From Acinetobacter venetianus RAG-1 = CIP 110063 (lineage in GTDB: Bacteria > Pseudomonadota > Gammaproteobacteria > Pseudomonadales > Moraxellaceae): a stretch of DNA of 64,000 bases. Under the pieces are notes generated by a model that saw nothing but the letters and a program-made list of their open reading frames with translations, ran no database searches and had not been told where the DNA came from. How positions within the stretch are numbered: the first letter of the stretch is position 1; the number at the start of each line of letters is the position of its first letter. The stretch covers positions 477,615-541,614 of the forward strand of contig NZ_KB849557.1 in NCBI RefSeq assembly GCF_000368585.1. The letters are read 5' to 3'. Below are positions 18,235-27,183 of the stretch, piece after piece. A program made the position numbers and the translations under genes.

Positions 18235-19860
18235 ATGGAACAAAATAAAGAAGAACTTCTTAAACATCTAGCAGCCTCACTAAAAGATGCAAAAGATGAA
18301 GGTGGTGCAATTTTGTTAGTAGGTGCGGGTATTTCTGTCTCTGCTGGCATCCCTCCTGCGCAAAAATTAATGAAAATTGCAATTGAGAACTTCCCTAATT
18401 ACTTTACATCAGAAGAACAAAAGCTTGCTCAACAAGATTTAAGTCAGCTTCAATATAACGACATTATGACTAAACTCTCGAATGTTAAACGTAAAGAGTT
18501 ATTTAAATGGTTTATTGAAGGAAACACTGCAAAAGGAATAGAAAAAGCCAAGCTAAACTTTGCCCATATTGCAATTGCAGAACTACTAAAACAAGGTTAT
18601 TTCAGCAGAATTCTTACTGTTAATTTTGATCCCTTATTGATACATGCATGTTATATGGTAGGCATGTATCCTTTCCCTGCAATCTATGATTTAGGGGCTA
18701 TGGGCAAAGTAAATGCAGAACTTCTTCATGATCCAAGTATTGTGTATTTGAATGGACAACATGTTGGCTTTGTTCAGCGAAACACAACAGATCAACTGGA
18801 AGCACATAAAGAAACTTTAACTCAAATCGTTCGCTCTACAGGGTGTAATAAAACATGGATTGTCGCTGGTTATAGTGGTGAGAATGATCCACTCATGGAA
18901 GCTTTAAATGAGCTTCGACCATATAACAATTGGCTATATTGGTTAGAATATAGTGACCAGGTTATTCAAAAAGATAGTCATCATTTCTTAGAAAATGATG
19001 AAGAGTGCAAAGTAATTTATAAATGCGATGCTGATGAAGCATTTATGAATATCTCTGGACTACTTAATTGTAGCTTAGACTTCATTGAGCGACCTTATAC
19101 AGAACTTGAGCTATATACTAAAGAAATTAATTTTAATACATCTCCTCGAAAAGGACATCAGCTTTTATCTAAAGCGAAGAATTATATATCTATTCTAAAA
19201 AATGAAATCGTAATTAATAAATTTAAGTTAGCTGAGATTGTTACAGACTATATTAGTAATGAAGAGTTTCAATCTTTTCATGATGACCCTTATTACTCTA
19301 AAGAAAAGCTAATTTCCACATGTGAAGAACTTTACCCAATTTTAAAAGATAATCTTAAAGGTGATTTTTTTTATTGGTGGGGTAGTGCAACGTGGGAACG
19401 GAAATCTTTAGATGATGCCTCAATCGAGGAGAAAATAAAAATCTATGAAAAAGCGATAGATATTTACAAAATGGGTATCGAAAGTGATCCAAACCATGGT
19501 GGTAACTTCCATTTCTGTGGATACTGCCTACTGCAAGTAGCAAAATTAATAGATAATCAAGAAACTAAAACTCTTCTATTAAATGAGGCTATAGAATACT
19601 TTAGAGATAGCTGGGACAACGCTGAACATGTAATGTATTCAATAGAATGTTTTATACTTCTTAAGGATTTCATTGGGCTAGTTGACTATTTAAGCAGCCC
19701 TCAGATACTCCAAATTACCGAAGAATATAAATCACTCGTTTTCCAAAACGAATACACTGAACCCCTACTCAATAACTCTGAATTTTGTGCATGGTATAAA
19801 GCTCAGTTCGGTGAAGAGCCCAATTCTATCAATATAGATAAGAAGTATTCATCAGCTTAA
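18235..19860 (+). CDS. SIR2-domain protein with helical C-terminal region; possible defence NADase
   Basis: 541 aa. Residues about 20-270 form a SIR2-type NAD-binding domain: GAGISVSAGIP (30-40), TVNFDPLL (N130, D132), and the AGYSGENDP motif (211-219). Where most sirtuins and SIR2 NADases have a catalytic LHG, this protein reads YLNGQHVGF, so the usual His is Asn173 with a His three residues later. The C-terminal half is helical and has TPR-like segments near 400-490. This layout resembles bacterial SIR2 proteins that deplete NAD+ in phage defence, but no partner gene is adjacent. Start ATG has only a weak ribosome-binding site. The gene is more AT-rich than its neighbours and lies directly between a conserved gene and the glyQ promoter, which suggests acquisition. 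Confidence 0.8.
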   Translation: MEQNKEELLKHLAASLKDAKDEGGAILLVGAGISVSAGIPPAQKLMKIAIENFPNYFTSEEQKLAQQDLSQLQYNDIMTKLSNVKRKELFKWFIEGNTAKGIEKAKLNFAHIAIAELLKQGYFSRILTVNFDPLLIHACYMVGMYPFPAIYDLGAMGKVNAELLHDPSIVYLNGQHVGFVQRNTTDQLEAHKETLTQIVRSTGCNKTWIVAGYSGENDPLMEALNELRPYNNWLYWLEYSDQVIQKDSHHFLENDEECKVIYKCDADEAFMNISGLLNCSLDFIERPYTELELYTKEINFNTSPRKGHQLLSKAKNYISILKNEIVINKFKLAEIVTDYISNEEFQSFHDDPYYSKEKLISTCEELYPILKDNLKGDFFYWWGSATWERKSLDDASIEEKIKIYEKAIDIYKMGIESDPNHGGNFHFCGYCLLQVAKLIDNQETKTLLLNEAIEYFRDSWDNAEHVMYSIECFILLKDFIGLVDYLSSPQILQITEEYKSLVFQNEYTEPLLNNSEFCAWYKAQFGEEPNSINIDKKYSSA

Positions 19861-19864
19861 CCCT

Positions 19865-19893
19865 TTGCCACTCACCACCAAAATCCTTATACT
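19865..19893 (+). promoter_or_regulatory. Sigma-70 promoter of glyQS
   Basis: TTGCCA (19865-19870), a 17-nt spacer and TATACT (19888-19893). Initiation would fall near 19900, giving a leader of about 30 nt before the glyQ ATG. It starts four nt after the SIR2 stop codon, so the glyQS operon keeps its own promoter despite the upstream gene. Confidence 0.65.
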
Positions 19894-19929
19894 TAACCAC
19901 AATTTTTGTTTGATTCCAGTGGATGCACC

Positions 19930-20919
19930 ATGAGTCGTGCTATATCGCATATTGATACATTTCAGGGCTTAATTCTTGCCCTACAAAACTATTGGGCGGA
20001 GCAAGGCTGCGTCGTATTACAACCATATGATATGGAAATGGGTGCAGGGACATTCCACACTGCAACCTTCTTACGTGCATTAGGCCCAGAAACTTGGAAC
20101 GCGGCGTATGTTCAACCTTCACGCCGTCCGAAAGATGGTCGTTATGGTGAGAACCCAAACCGCTTACAACACTATTATCAGTTCCAAGTGGTGCTTAAGC
20201 CAAACCCAGACAATATCCAACAGCTTTATCTTGATTCATTAAAAGCGATCGGCATCGATACACTGACTCACGATATTCGCTTCGTAGAAGACAACTGGGA
20301 ATCTCCAACACTAGGCGCTTGGGGCTTAGGTTGGGAAGTTTGGTTAAATGGTATGGAAGTGACTCAGTTCACTTACTTCCAGCAAGTCGGTGGTGTTGAA
20401 TGCTACCCTGTTACTGGTGAAATCACATACGGTTTAGAACGTCTTGCGATGTACCTTCAAGGTGTAGACTCAGTTTACGATCTGGTTTGGACCAAAGGTC
20501 AATTCGGTACAGTGACTTATGGTGATGTATTCCATCAAAATGAAGTAGAACAATCGACCTATAACTTCGAATACGCGCCAGTCGATAAAATGTTTGAATT
20601 GTTCGACTTCTATGAAGCAGAAGCATCTCGTTTAATCGAAGCTGAACTACCACTTCCTGCTTACGAACAAGTGATCAAAGCATCACATTGCTTTAACTTG
20701 TTGGATGCGCGTGGTGCAATTTCTGTGACTGAACGTCAACGTTATATTTTACGTGTCCGTACTTTGGCGCGTTCTATTGCACAAAGTTATGTGGCTGCGC
20801 GTGCGAAACTCGGTTTCCCGATGGCAGAACCACATTTGCGTGATGAAGTATTGGCTCAACTTAAAGCACAAGTTGAGGCAGAAGCAGCCCAAGCTGAAAA
20901 AGCGAAGGAGAATAAATAA
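19930..20919 (+). CDS. glyQ: Glycine-tRNA ligase alpha subunit
   Basis: Catalytic subunit of the alpha2-beta2 glycyl-tRNA synthetase. The ATG at 19930 ([26 protein letters not shown]) gives 329 aa; the open frame begins eight codons earlier at a TTG that is not used by the family. Class II features are visible: [47 protein letters not shown] (motif 2 region) and [14 protein letters not shown]. coli GlyQ is 303 aa; the extra length is a charged Ala/Glu/Lys C-terminal tail. Its stop overlaps the glyS start by one nt. Confidence 0.97.
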   Translation: MSRAISHIDTFQGLILALQNYWAEQGCVVLQPYDMEMGAGTFHTATFLRALGPETWNAAYVQPSRRPKDGRYGENPNRLQHYYQFQVVLKPNPDNIQQLYLDSLKAIGIDTLTHDIRFVEDNWESPTLGAWGLGWEVWLNGMEVTQFTYFQQVGGVECYPVTGEITYGLERLAMYLQGVDSVYDLVWTKGQFGTVTYGDVFHQNEVEQSTYNFEYAPVDKMFELFDFYEAEASRLIEAELPLPAYEQVIKASHCFNLLDARGAISVTERQRYILRVRTLARSIAQSYVAARAKLGFPMAEPHLRDEVLAQLKAQVEAEAAQAEKAKENK

Positions 20920-22988
20920 TGACAAAGCATACTGTTTTATTCGAACTTGGCTGTGAAGAACTTCCACCAAAAAGCTTGAAAACTTTACGTGATGCTTTAA
21001 AAGCTGAAACAGAGAAAGGCTTAAAAGATGCAGGCTTAAACTTCACTGCAATTGAAGCTTATGCTGCACCACGTCGTTTGGCATTAAAAATTGTTGATAT
21101 TGATGCAGCTCAAGCGGACACACAAAAACGTTTTGACGGCCCTGCTGTTCAAGCCGCTTATGATGCTGAAGGCAAACCGACTAAAGCACTTGAAGGCTTT
21201 ATGCGTGGTCAAGGCATTACAGTTGATCAACTTTCAACTTTCCAAGCTGGTAAAGTTGAAAAAGTTTGTTTCTTGAAAGATGTCAAAGGTCAAAGTCTTG
21301 ATGCTTTGCTTCCACAGATTTTACAAGCAGCATTGGATAATTTACCAATTGCTAAGCGTATGCGTTCAGCGGCAAGCCGTACTGAATTCGTTCGTCCAGT
21401 AAAATGGGTTGTATTGCTGAAAGATGATCAAGTGATTGAAGCAAGCATTCAAGATCACAAAACAGGTAATGTGACTTATGGTCACCGTTTCCATGCGCCT
21501 GAAGCTGTAGTTTTGGCACATGCAAATGACTACTTAACAACATTAGAAAATGCGCATGTTGTTGCTGATTTTGAAAAGCGCCAAGCGACGATTCAAGCAC
21601 AAGTCAAAACTTTGGCAGATGAAGTCAATGCGACTGCGATTGTACCAGCAGACTTACTTGATGAAGTCACAAGTTTGGTTGAATGGCCTGTTGCGTTACG
21701 TGCGACTTTTGAAGAGCGTTATTTAGCTGTTCCTCAAGAAGCCTTGATTACCACCATGCAGGATAACCAGAAGTATTTCTGCTTAATCAATGCTGAAGGT
21801 AAATTACAACCTTACTTCATTACCGTTTCAAATATTGAGTCTAAAGATCCGACTCAAATTATTGAAGGCAATGAGAAAGTTGTACGCCCTCGTTTGTCGG
21901 ATGCAGAATTCTTCTTCTTACAAGACCAAAAGCAACCGCTTGCATCGCGTAAAGAAAAATTAGCCAACATGGTATTCCAAGCACAATTAGGTACGCTTTG
22001 GAACAAATCAGAGCGTATTGCTAAATTAGCTGTGGCATTGTCTCCAATTACGGGTGCAAATGCAGCCGATGCGGAAAAAGCAGCGTTACTCGCTAAATGC
22101 GATTTGACCTCTGAACTTGTAGGTGAATTCCCTGAACTTCAAGGGATTGCAGGCACTTATTATGCGCGCCTTGAAGGTGAGAATCATGAAGTTGCTGAAG
22201 CTTTAGGTGAGCAATACTTACCTAAGTTTGCGGGTGATGTATTACCACAAACTAAAACAGGTACAACGATTGCGCTTGCAGATCGTTTAGATACGCTTGT
22301 TGGTATTTTTGGTATTGGTCAAGCACCTACAGGTTCTAAAGACCCGTTTGCATTACGTCGTTCTGCAATCGGTATCTTACGTTTGATCATTGAAAATGAA
22401 CTTGATGTGACGATTGAAGAACTGGTTAACTTTGCACTTCAAGGTTATGGCGACGTGGTTAAAGATCATGACAAGACGCGTGCGGATGCCGTTGCGTTCC
22501 TTGAAGGTCGTTACCGTGCTAAATATGAAGACCAAGGCGTTGCGGTTGATGTGATTCAAGCAGTTCAAGCACTTGCTCCAAAATCTCCTCTTGATTTTGA
22601 TAAGCGTGTGACTGCGGTCAATCATTTCCGTACATTGCCAGAAGCGGCTGCATTGGCTGCGGCTAATAAGCGTGTTGCCAATATTCTTGCCAAAGAAGCA
22701 ACGCCTGAAGGTGCTGTGGTTGAAGCGAATCTGGTTGAAGCGGCTGAAAAAGCGCTTTATGCAGAATTGTCTGCACTCACGCCTGTGGTTCAGCCTTTAC
22801 TTGCTGCACGCAACTACACAGAAGCTCTTTCTAAGCTTGCTGCACTTCGTGCGCCTATTGATGCTTTCTTTGAAGGCGTGATGGTCATGGCAGACGATGC
22901 GGAGTTGAAAGCGAACCGTTTACGTTTATTGGCTCAGTTACGTAACTTGTTTACTGCTGTGGCTGATGTGAGTGTGTTGCAGGGTTAA
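20919..22988 (+). CDS. glyS: Glycine-tRNA ligase beta subunit
   Basis: 689 aa, the same length as E. coli GlyS. It carries the tRNA-binding and HD-like domains of the beta subunit; recognisable segments include [10 protein letters not shown] at the start, [49 protein letters not shown], and [20 protein letters not shown]. It overlaps glyQ by one nt (TAATG), so the two subunits are translationally coupled. A long terminator follows. Confidence 0.97.
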   Translation: MTKHTVLFELGCEELPPKSLKTLRDALKAETEKGLKDAGLNFTAIEAYAAPRRLALKIVDIDAAQADTQKRFDGPAVQAAYDAEGKPTKALEGFMRGQGITVDQLSTFQAGKVEKVCFLKDVKGQSLDALLPQILQAALDNLPIAKRMRSAASRTEFVRPVKWVVLLKDDQVIEASIQDHKTGNVTYGHRFHAPEAVVLAHANDYLTTLENAHVVADFEKRQATIQAQVKTLADEVNATAIVPADLLDEVTSLVEWPVALRATFEERYLAVPQEALITTMQDNQKYFCLINAEGKLQPYFITVSNIESKDPTQIIEGNEKVVRPRLSDAEFFFLQDQKQPLASRKEKLANMVFQAQLGTLWNKSERIAKLAVALSPITGANAADAEKAALLAKCDLTSELVGEFPELQGIAGTYYARLEGENHEVAEALGEQYLPKFAGDVLPQTKTGTTIALADRLDTLVGIFGIGQAPTGSKDPFALRRSAIGILRLIIENELDVTIEELVNFALQGYGDVVKDHDKTRADAVAFLEGRYRAKYEDQGVAVDVIQAVQALAPKSPLDFDKRVTAVNHFRTLPEAAALAAANKRVANILAKEATPEGAVVEANLVEAAEKALYAELSALTPVVQPLLAARNYTEALSKLAALRAPIDAFFEGVMVMADDAELKANRLRLLAQLRNLFTAVADVSVLQG

Positions 22989-23011
22989 GTATCTATAATC
23001 CTTGATCTTTC

Positions 23012-23046
23012 AAATAAACCCCGCTATAAAATAGTGGGGTTTATTT
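23012..23046 (+). terminator. Intrinsic terminator after glyS
   Basis: A 16-bp stem with one G-T wobble (23012-23027 with 23031-23046, core ACCCCGCTAT/ATAGTGGGGT), a 3-nt loop and a following T-rich tract. The next gene begins 12 nt later. Confidence 0.88.
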
Positions 23047-23058
23047 TTGATAAAATTT

Positions 23059-24336
23059 ATGAAAATAGAAAAATTTGAATTAGTATATAATTTTAATAAT
23101 ATAAAATTTATTAATATTAAGGTTCTTAATGAGTTAGTAAAAAGAAAGGTTTTTTGTAAAAACACATATGAATACATACTTTCTCATTATAAAAAGAAAG
23201 ATCATAGAAATAATTTCATACCTCTAGACATATTTGAAAAAATAATAAGAAAGTACCCAAAAATGAAAGAATGCTGGTGTCTTTCTGGTTTGCCTTTCAT
23301 TGAATGTCATTTCAATAAAAAAATGAGCCTTAAGGATGAAAAGCCAATCCATAACAAATTTAAAAAAATCCTAAGCAAACAAGAATGTCTTCATAGGAAT
23401 ATATCTCCTTGCTCCGATCAAGTGATTAAAGCTCATTCAATATCGAAAAAAATATCTTTAAGTGCAATATGTCAAAACAATCATGTTTACGGATTTAAAT
23501 TTGACTTTAATGATATAAAATTCAGGAAAATAGGGATTAATGATGCTTCAACATTTTTTGGTTTTTGTAAAAAACATGATGAGTCACTTTTTTCCTCTTT
23601 TGAAAAAAAGGATTTTCTTAAAACTAATAAACAGTTATTTGATTTATGTTACAGAGCAATTTGCCAAGAACATTACACAATGCTTCGTGTAATAGATTAT
23701 CTCAAAGAAATTAAAAAAAATATTGATAAAGATTATAGCTTCATAGGTCAAATAGAGTTTCAAGCTGAAATAAATAGTCAAATTAATTTCTACAAACTAG
23801 GAGTACGATATAGCAATTACTATAAGCAACAATTAGAAAAAAAATACTATGTATCTAAACATGAAGATGATTTAGTGCATTATATTTTTGAACTTAAAGA
23901 AAACTACCCTAAATTTCAAAGTTCTTCTTGCTTTAATCTAGAATATGATATGGATGGTAACCAGCTCCAAAATTTAGATAGAGCAGAAGTACAATCGAAA
24001 AATATTTTTATTAATTGCGTATCTTTACAGTCAAAAGGATATTTCATCATAAGTTGGTTTAAAGAAAATAATGATTTTGGTAAACAGATTATTAGTTCTA
24101 TAGTTTCTTCACCATCCAGTATTGAAGACAAGTTATTTTCATTAACTTTCTTATACATATTCAATACTTTTGTATCACCAGAATGGTTTGAATCTTTAAC
24201 CGAGATTCAAAAAATTGAGTTAAAAAAGCTACAAGATTTCTGGAATGAACAAAATAAATTTTCTCCATCAATGATTATCTCGAATATGAATTCAATCCGC
24301 ATCAAAAGACATTATTTTTATAAGGATACAACCTAA
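23059..24336 (+). CDS. AT-rich protein of unknown function with SEC-C-like and other Cys/His metal motifs
   Basis: 425 aa from the ATG at 23059 (a TTG four codons earlier also opens the frame). Codon use and the many A/T runs differ strongly from glyS and the next gene, pointing to acquisition. C72-W-C74-x8-C83-H84 (CWCLSGLPFIECH) resembles a SEC-C zinc motif. A second Cys/His set, C110-x7-C118-x7-H126 and C170-x2-H173 within GINDASTFFGFCKKHD, looks like a split zinc-binding or HNH-like core. I recognise the AHS...ASTFxGFCxxHD pattern as recurring in uncharacterised bacterial proteins, but no function is established. It is Lys/Phe-rich, with no signal peptide or membrane segment. No ribosome-binding site is obvious because the glyS terminator abuts the start. 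Confidence 0.65.
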   Translation: MKIEKFELVYNFNNIKFINIKVLNELVKRKVFCKNTYEYILSHYKKKDHRNNFIPLDIFEKIIRKYPKMKECWCLSGLPFIECHFNKKMSLKDEKPIHNKFKKILSKQECLHRNISPCSDQVIKAHSISKKISLSAICQNNHVYGFKFDFNDIKFRKIGINDASTFFGFCKKHDESLFSSFEKKDFLKTNKQLFDLCYRAICQEHYTMLRVIDYLKEIKKNIDKDYSFIGQIEFQAEINSQINFYKLGVRYSNYYKQQLEKKYYVSKHEDDLVHYIFELKENYPKFQSSSCFNLEYDMDGNQLQNLDRAEVQSKNIFINCVSLQSKGYFIISWFKENNDFGKQIISSIVSSPSSIEDKLFSLTFLYIFNTFVSPEWFESLTEIQKIELKKLQDFWNEQNKFSPSMIISNMNSIRIKRHYFYKDTT

Positions 24337-24469
24337 AATCATATTCCATCATAAGTTTATATACTCCAACATTACACCACATCAATTTCATATCACCTAC
24401 ATTCTTTTCTTGAACTTGGCGATAAGCTATAAAACTTGAATTGCAACGTTATTGCCAAAAGGATAAAAG

Positions 24470-24892
24470 ATGATGAAAAACGTACCTGCTCTTTGTTTAG
24501 CGACTACACTGATCGCATCGTCTTCTCTCTGGGCAGCCGAAACAAATACGAATACGACGAATACAAACACTGAAACGGCTGAAAAAACACTCCCATATGG
24601 TGACAATCCTAGTCTCGGTCGAGTATTGCTGTATAAAACAGGTAAAGGGCTACAAAACTTAGGGGACTCAATTCAAGGTGCATCTGAAAACACCTCACAA
24701 AAAATGAGTGAGAGATGGAAAAACACCAAAGAATATACCGCTGAACAATCTGAAATCGTTCAGGAACAAACACAAAAAGCCAAACAATACACTGCTAAAA
24801 AATGGCAAGACACCAAAGATGCGGTGGTGGGTACAAATGATGGAAATGTTCCTATTGAGCGTGCTGAACTTAGTCAGCCATCATCGAACTAA
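24470..24892 (+). CDS. Exported helical repeat protein, KNTK type
   Basis: 140 aa with a signal peptide (PALCLATTLIASSSLWAAE) and a following Asn/Thr-rich linker. Two tandem segments, WKNTKEYTAEQ and KQYTAKKWQDTKD, give an amphipathic, charged helix. The same KNTK-[ED]-YT element occurs in the protein at 29.5 kb, which suggests a shared domain. It is probably periplasmic or surface associated. A clear AAGGATAAAAG site precedes ATGATG; either ATG may be used. Function unknown. Confidence 0.65.
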   Translation: MMKNVPALCLATTLIASSSLWAAETNTNTTNTNTETAEKTLPYGDNPSLGRVLLYKTGKGLQNLGDSIQGASENTSQKMSERWKNTKEYTAEQSEIVQEQTQKAKQYTAKKWQDTKDAVVGTNDGNVPIERAELSQPSSN

Positions 24893-24894
24893 AT

Positions 24895-24929
24895 AAAAAA
24901 ACCTCTAATCAAAAGTTAGAGGTTTTTTT
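24895..24929. terminator. Bidirectional terminator
   Basis: A 14-bp perfect stem, AAAAAAACCTCTAA (24895-24908) with TTAGAGGTTTTTTT (24916-24929), and a 7-nt loop, between convergent genes. Confidence 0.9.
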
Positions 24930-24941
24930 AATGATAGAGAT

Positions 24942-26438
24942 TTAAGCTGTTTCAGTTTCGAGCTTAACCTGACGATCAATCAAATATTCATTTAAATTAA
25001 AACGACTGAGCTGCTGACGCATCTTAAAGGTCGTCCACGGCCATACCGTACTATTTCGCCCGTTCCGATCAATGAAATAACTCTGACAACCACCTTTGTT
25101 CCAAACCGTGCTTTGTAAAGCTTCTTGTACACGTTGATTAAACTCAGCCATACGCACTGGATCGGGTTCTATGGTTTTGATATTGTTTTGAATCGCTTGT
25201 TTTAACGCATCCATAATATAAGTGAGCTGCGCCTCAATAATGATAAAAGCTGAAGAACTCACTGCGATATTCGGTCCAAACATCAAGAAACCATTCGGAC
25301 AATCTGCCACCATCGTTCCCATATAGCCTTCTGGACTGCCCTGCCATACATCAGACATACTTTGTCCATAACGATTATAGACGCGCTGTGCAATTGGCGG
25401 TTCAGCCACTTCAAAACCCGTACCAAGAATGATCACATCAGCCTCAAAGGTTGAACCATCACTGGCAATCAACTGCTTGCCTTTGACTTCGCTCAACGCC
25501 CCTGCAACAACATTGACATTTTCTTGAGCTAAGGCTGGATACCATTCATTAGATTGCAGAATGCGTTTACAGCCGATCACATAATTTGGCGTCACTTTAG
25601 TGCGTAACTCAGAATCTTTGATACCCTGTTTAATATGAAATTCAGCAATACGCTGTACTTGTCGCATCGCAGCATTGCTTTGTAATCCACCATTTAAGGT
25701 TTCAAAGATGCCATAAACTGAACCGCGCATCACTGACTGAGTCACGGGAACATATTTAAATAAGGTTTGAACAGCACTTGGCAGTGGCATATCTGATTTT
25801 GGTAATACCCAATGCGGTGTACGTTGGAATACCGTCAATTCTTTTACCAAAGGCTGAATCTGCGGTACAAACTGAATTGCCGAAGCACCAGTCCCAATCA
25901 CCGCAACTCGCTTTCCAGTCAAATCGATATCATGTCGCCAACCTGATGAATGGAAAATCTCACCTTTAAAATTTTTCAGTCCTTTAACATTTGGAATGAC
26001 AGGTTCATGCATTGGTCCACATGCCATAATCGCAAATTGTGAATGAAATTCACCTTGATTGGTTTTAATCACCCAGCACTGTTTTGCATCAGACCAACTT
26101 GCTGATAGCGCTTCATGTTGGAAATGTACATGCGGTAAAACTTGGTATTTCTGCGCTGTGTTTTGCAGATATTGTTTGATTTCTACTTGCCCTGCAAAGA
26201 CACGACTCCATGTTGGATTCGGTTCAAAAGAATAGGAATACAATGCAGATGGAACATCACAAGCGCAGCCCGGATAGGTATTTTCACGCCAAACACCGCC
26301 GAGTTCATCAGCTTTTTCTAATAAGATAAAATCATGAATACCTGATTCTTTTAGCTTGATTGCAGCCCCTAATCCTGCAAAACCACCGCCAATCACAATG
26401 ACACGATGGAATGGAATCGTCTTCGATTTCGTATTCAT
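24942..26438 (-). CDS. Flavin-containing (Baeyer-Villiger-type) monooxygenase
   Basis: 498 aa. An N-terminal FAD site GGGFAG (17-22) is followed by a second Rossmann site for NADPH, GTGASA (182-187). Between them is the Baeyer-Villiger fingerprint F157-x-G159-x3-H163-x3-W167 (FKGEIFHSSGW). The enzyme should insert one oxygen of O2 into a ketone to give an ester or lactone, using NADPH; substrate is unknown. Length and motifs fit class B (type I) enzymes. It is a single gene between two terminated regions, without degradation-pathway neighbours. Confidence 0.9.
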   Translation of the reverse strand: MNTKSKTIPFHRVIVIGGGFAGLGAAIKLKESGIHDFILLEKADELGGVWRENTYPGCACDVPSALYSYSFEPNPTWSRVFAGQVEIKQYLQNTAQKYQVLPHVHFQHEALSASWSDAKQCWVIKTNQGEFHSQFAIMACGPMHEPVIPNVKGLKNFKGEIFHSSGWRHDIDLTGKRVAVIGTGASAIQFVPQIQPLVKELTVFQRTPHWVLPKSDMPLPSAVQTLFKYVPVTQSVMRGSVYGIFETLNGGLQSNAAMRQVQRIAEFHIKQGIKDSELRTKVTPNYVIGCKRILQSNEWYPALAQENVNVVAGALSEVKGKQLIASDGSTFEADVIILGTGFEVAEPPIAQRVYNRYGQSMSDVWQGSPEGYMGTMVADCPNGFLMFGPNIAVSSSAFIIIEAQLTYIMDALKQAIQNNIKTIEPDPVRMAEFNQRVQEALQSTVWNKGGCQSYFIDRNGRNSTVWPWTTFKMRQQLSRFNLNEYLIDRQVKLETETA

Positions 26439-26672
26439 GATCTATTATTTTCCTTACACAAAGCCAACAACAACATCGCACAAACCCAAGAATGGGTCAT
26501 TATCAGGACTGACCTTTTCGGCGGTCATTTCTGATACAAATTGCAAATGAACTTTGTCTGTTAAGAGAATCTTGTATAAATTTACACTGTAATTTCAAAA
26601 ACTTCATTGAACTTAACTTTCTTTATCGACACACTTTAAAAAATTGATATGTATAGAACTGGAATTTCGCAC

Positions 26673-27086
26673 ATGAAGCTAACACTATTAAAAACACTTT
26701 TATTTTCAATCACAGCAAGCCTTAGTTTTACTGCCTGTTCTATCTCTCCAACTCAAACAACGACATCTTCTCAAGCCTTAGAACAAGTTAAAAATATTGA
26801 AGCCACACCATCAACTGAAAACAATGTCGCAAAACTCATCATGCAACCGCAAAACTGTCTGATCGAATTTAAAGGTTATTTTGATGGTGGAGAAGCCGTT
26901 GAGCATTGGACATTCAATCAGCAGGGTTTAATTTCTGCGAACTCAACAACGATTCAATATGCTGAACAGGCTCAACCAGCAGCTCAGACTGCCACTGCAT
27001 TTGATACACAAGATCCAGCAACTCAAGTAAACTTCAAAAAACTACAAAGCAATTTTAGTGCTGAAAATTTAGCGAAGTGCCACTAA
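26673..27086 (+). CDS. Small lipoprotein of unknown function
   Basis: 137 aa from the ATG at 26673. A lipoprotein signal peptide ends in FTAC. The mature protein has a Ser/Thr-rich stretch and then MQPQNCLIEFKGYFDGGEAVEHWTF, with another Cys at the C terminus (AKCH), so an intramolecular disulfide is possible. An upstream in-frame ATG at 26649 adds eight residues with no signal character. Function unknown. Confidence 0.65.
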   Translation: MKLTLLKTLLFSITASLSFTACSISPTQTTTSSQALEQVKNIEATPSTENNVAKLIMQPQNCLIEFKGYFDGGEAVEHWTFNQQGLISANSTTIQYAEQAQPAAQTATAFDTQDPATQVNFKKLQSNFSAENLAKCH

Positions 27087-27095
27087 TTACTGATA

Positions 27096-27131
27096 AAAAA
27101 ACTCGCTGCATATTTGGGGGTATGCAGCGAG
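27096..27131 (-). terminator. Terminator of the subtilase gene
   Basis: An 11-bp perfect stem CTCGCTGCATA (27102-27112) with TATGCAGCGAG (27121-27131). On the minus strand it is followed by seven T residues, so it ends the gene read leftward. Confidence 0.82.
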
Positions 27132-27183
27132 CTATGGCTTTTCAAACTTACTTTAGATCAATTTAAACTATAAAAAATTAACC

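Noticed and set aside
18235..24336. Genomic island or prophage with integrase and attachment sites around glyQS
   Set aside because: No integrase, transposase, tRNA gene or direct repeat was seen; only two isolated atypical genes.
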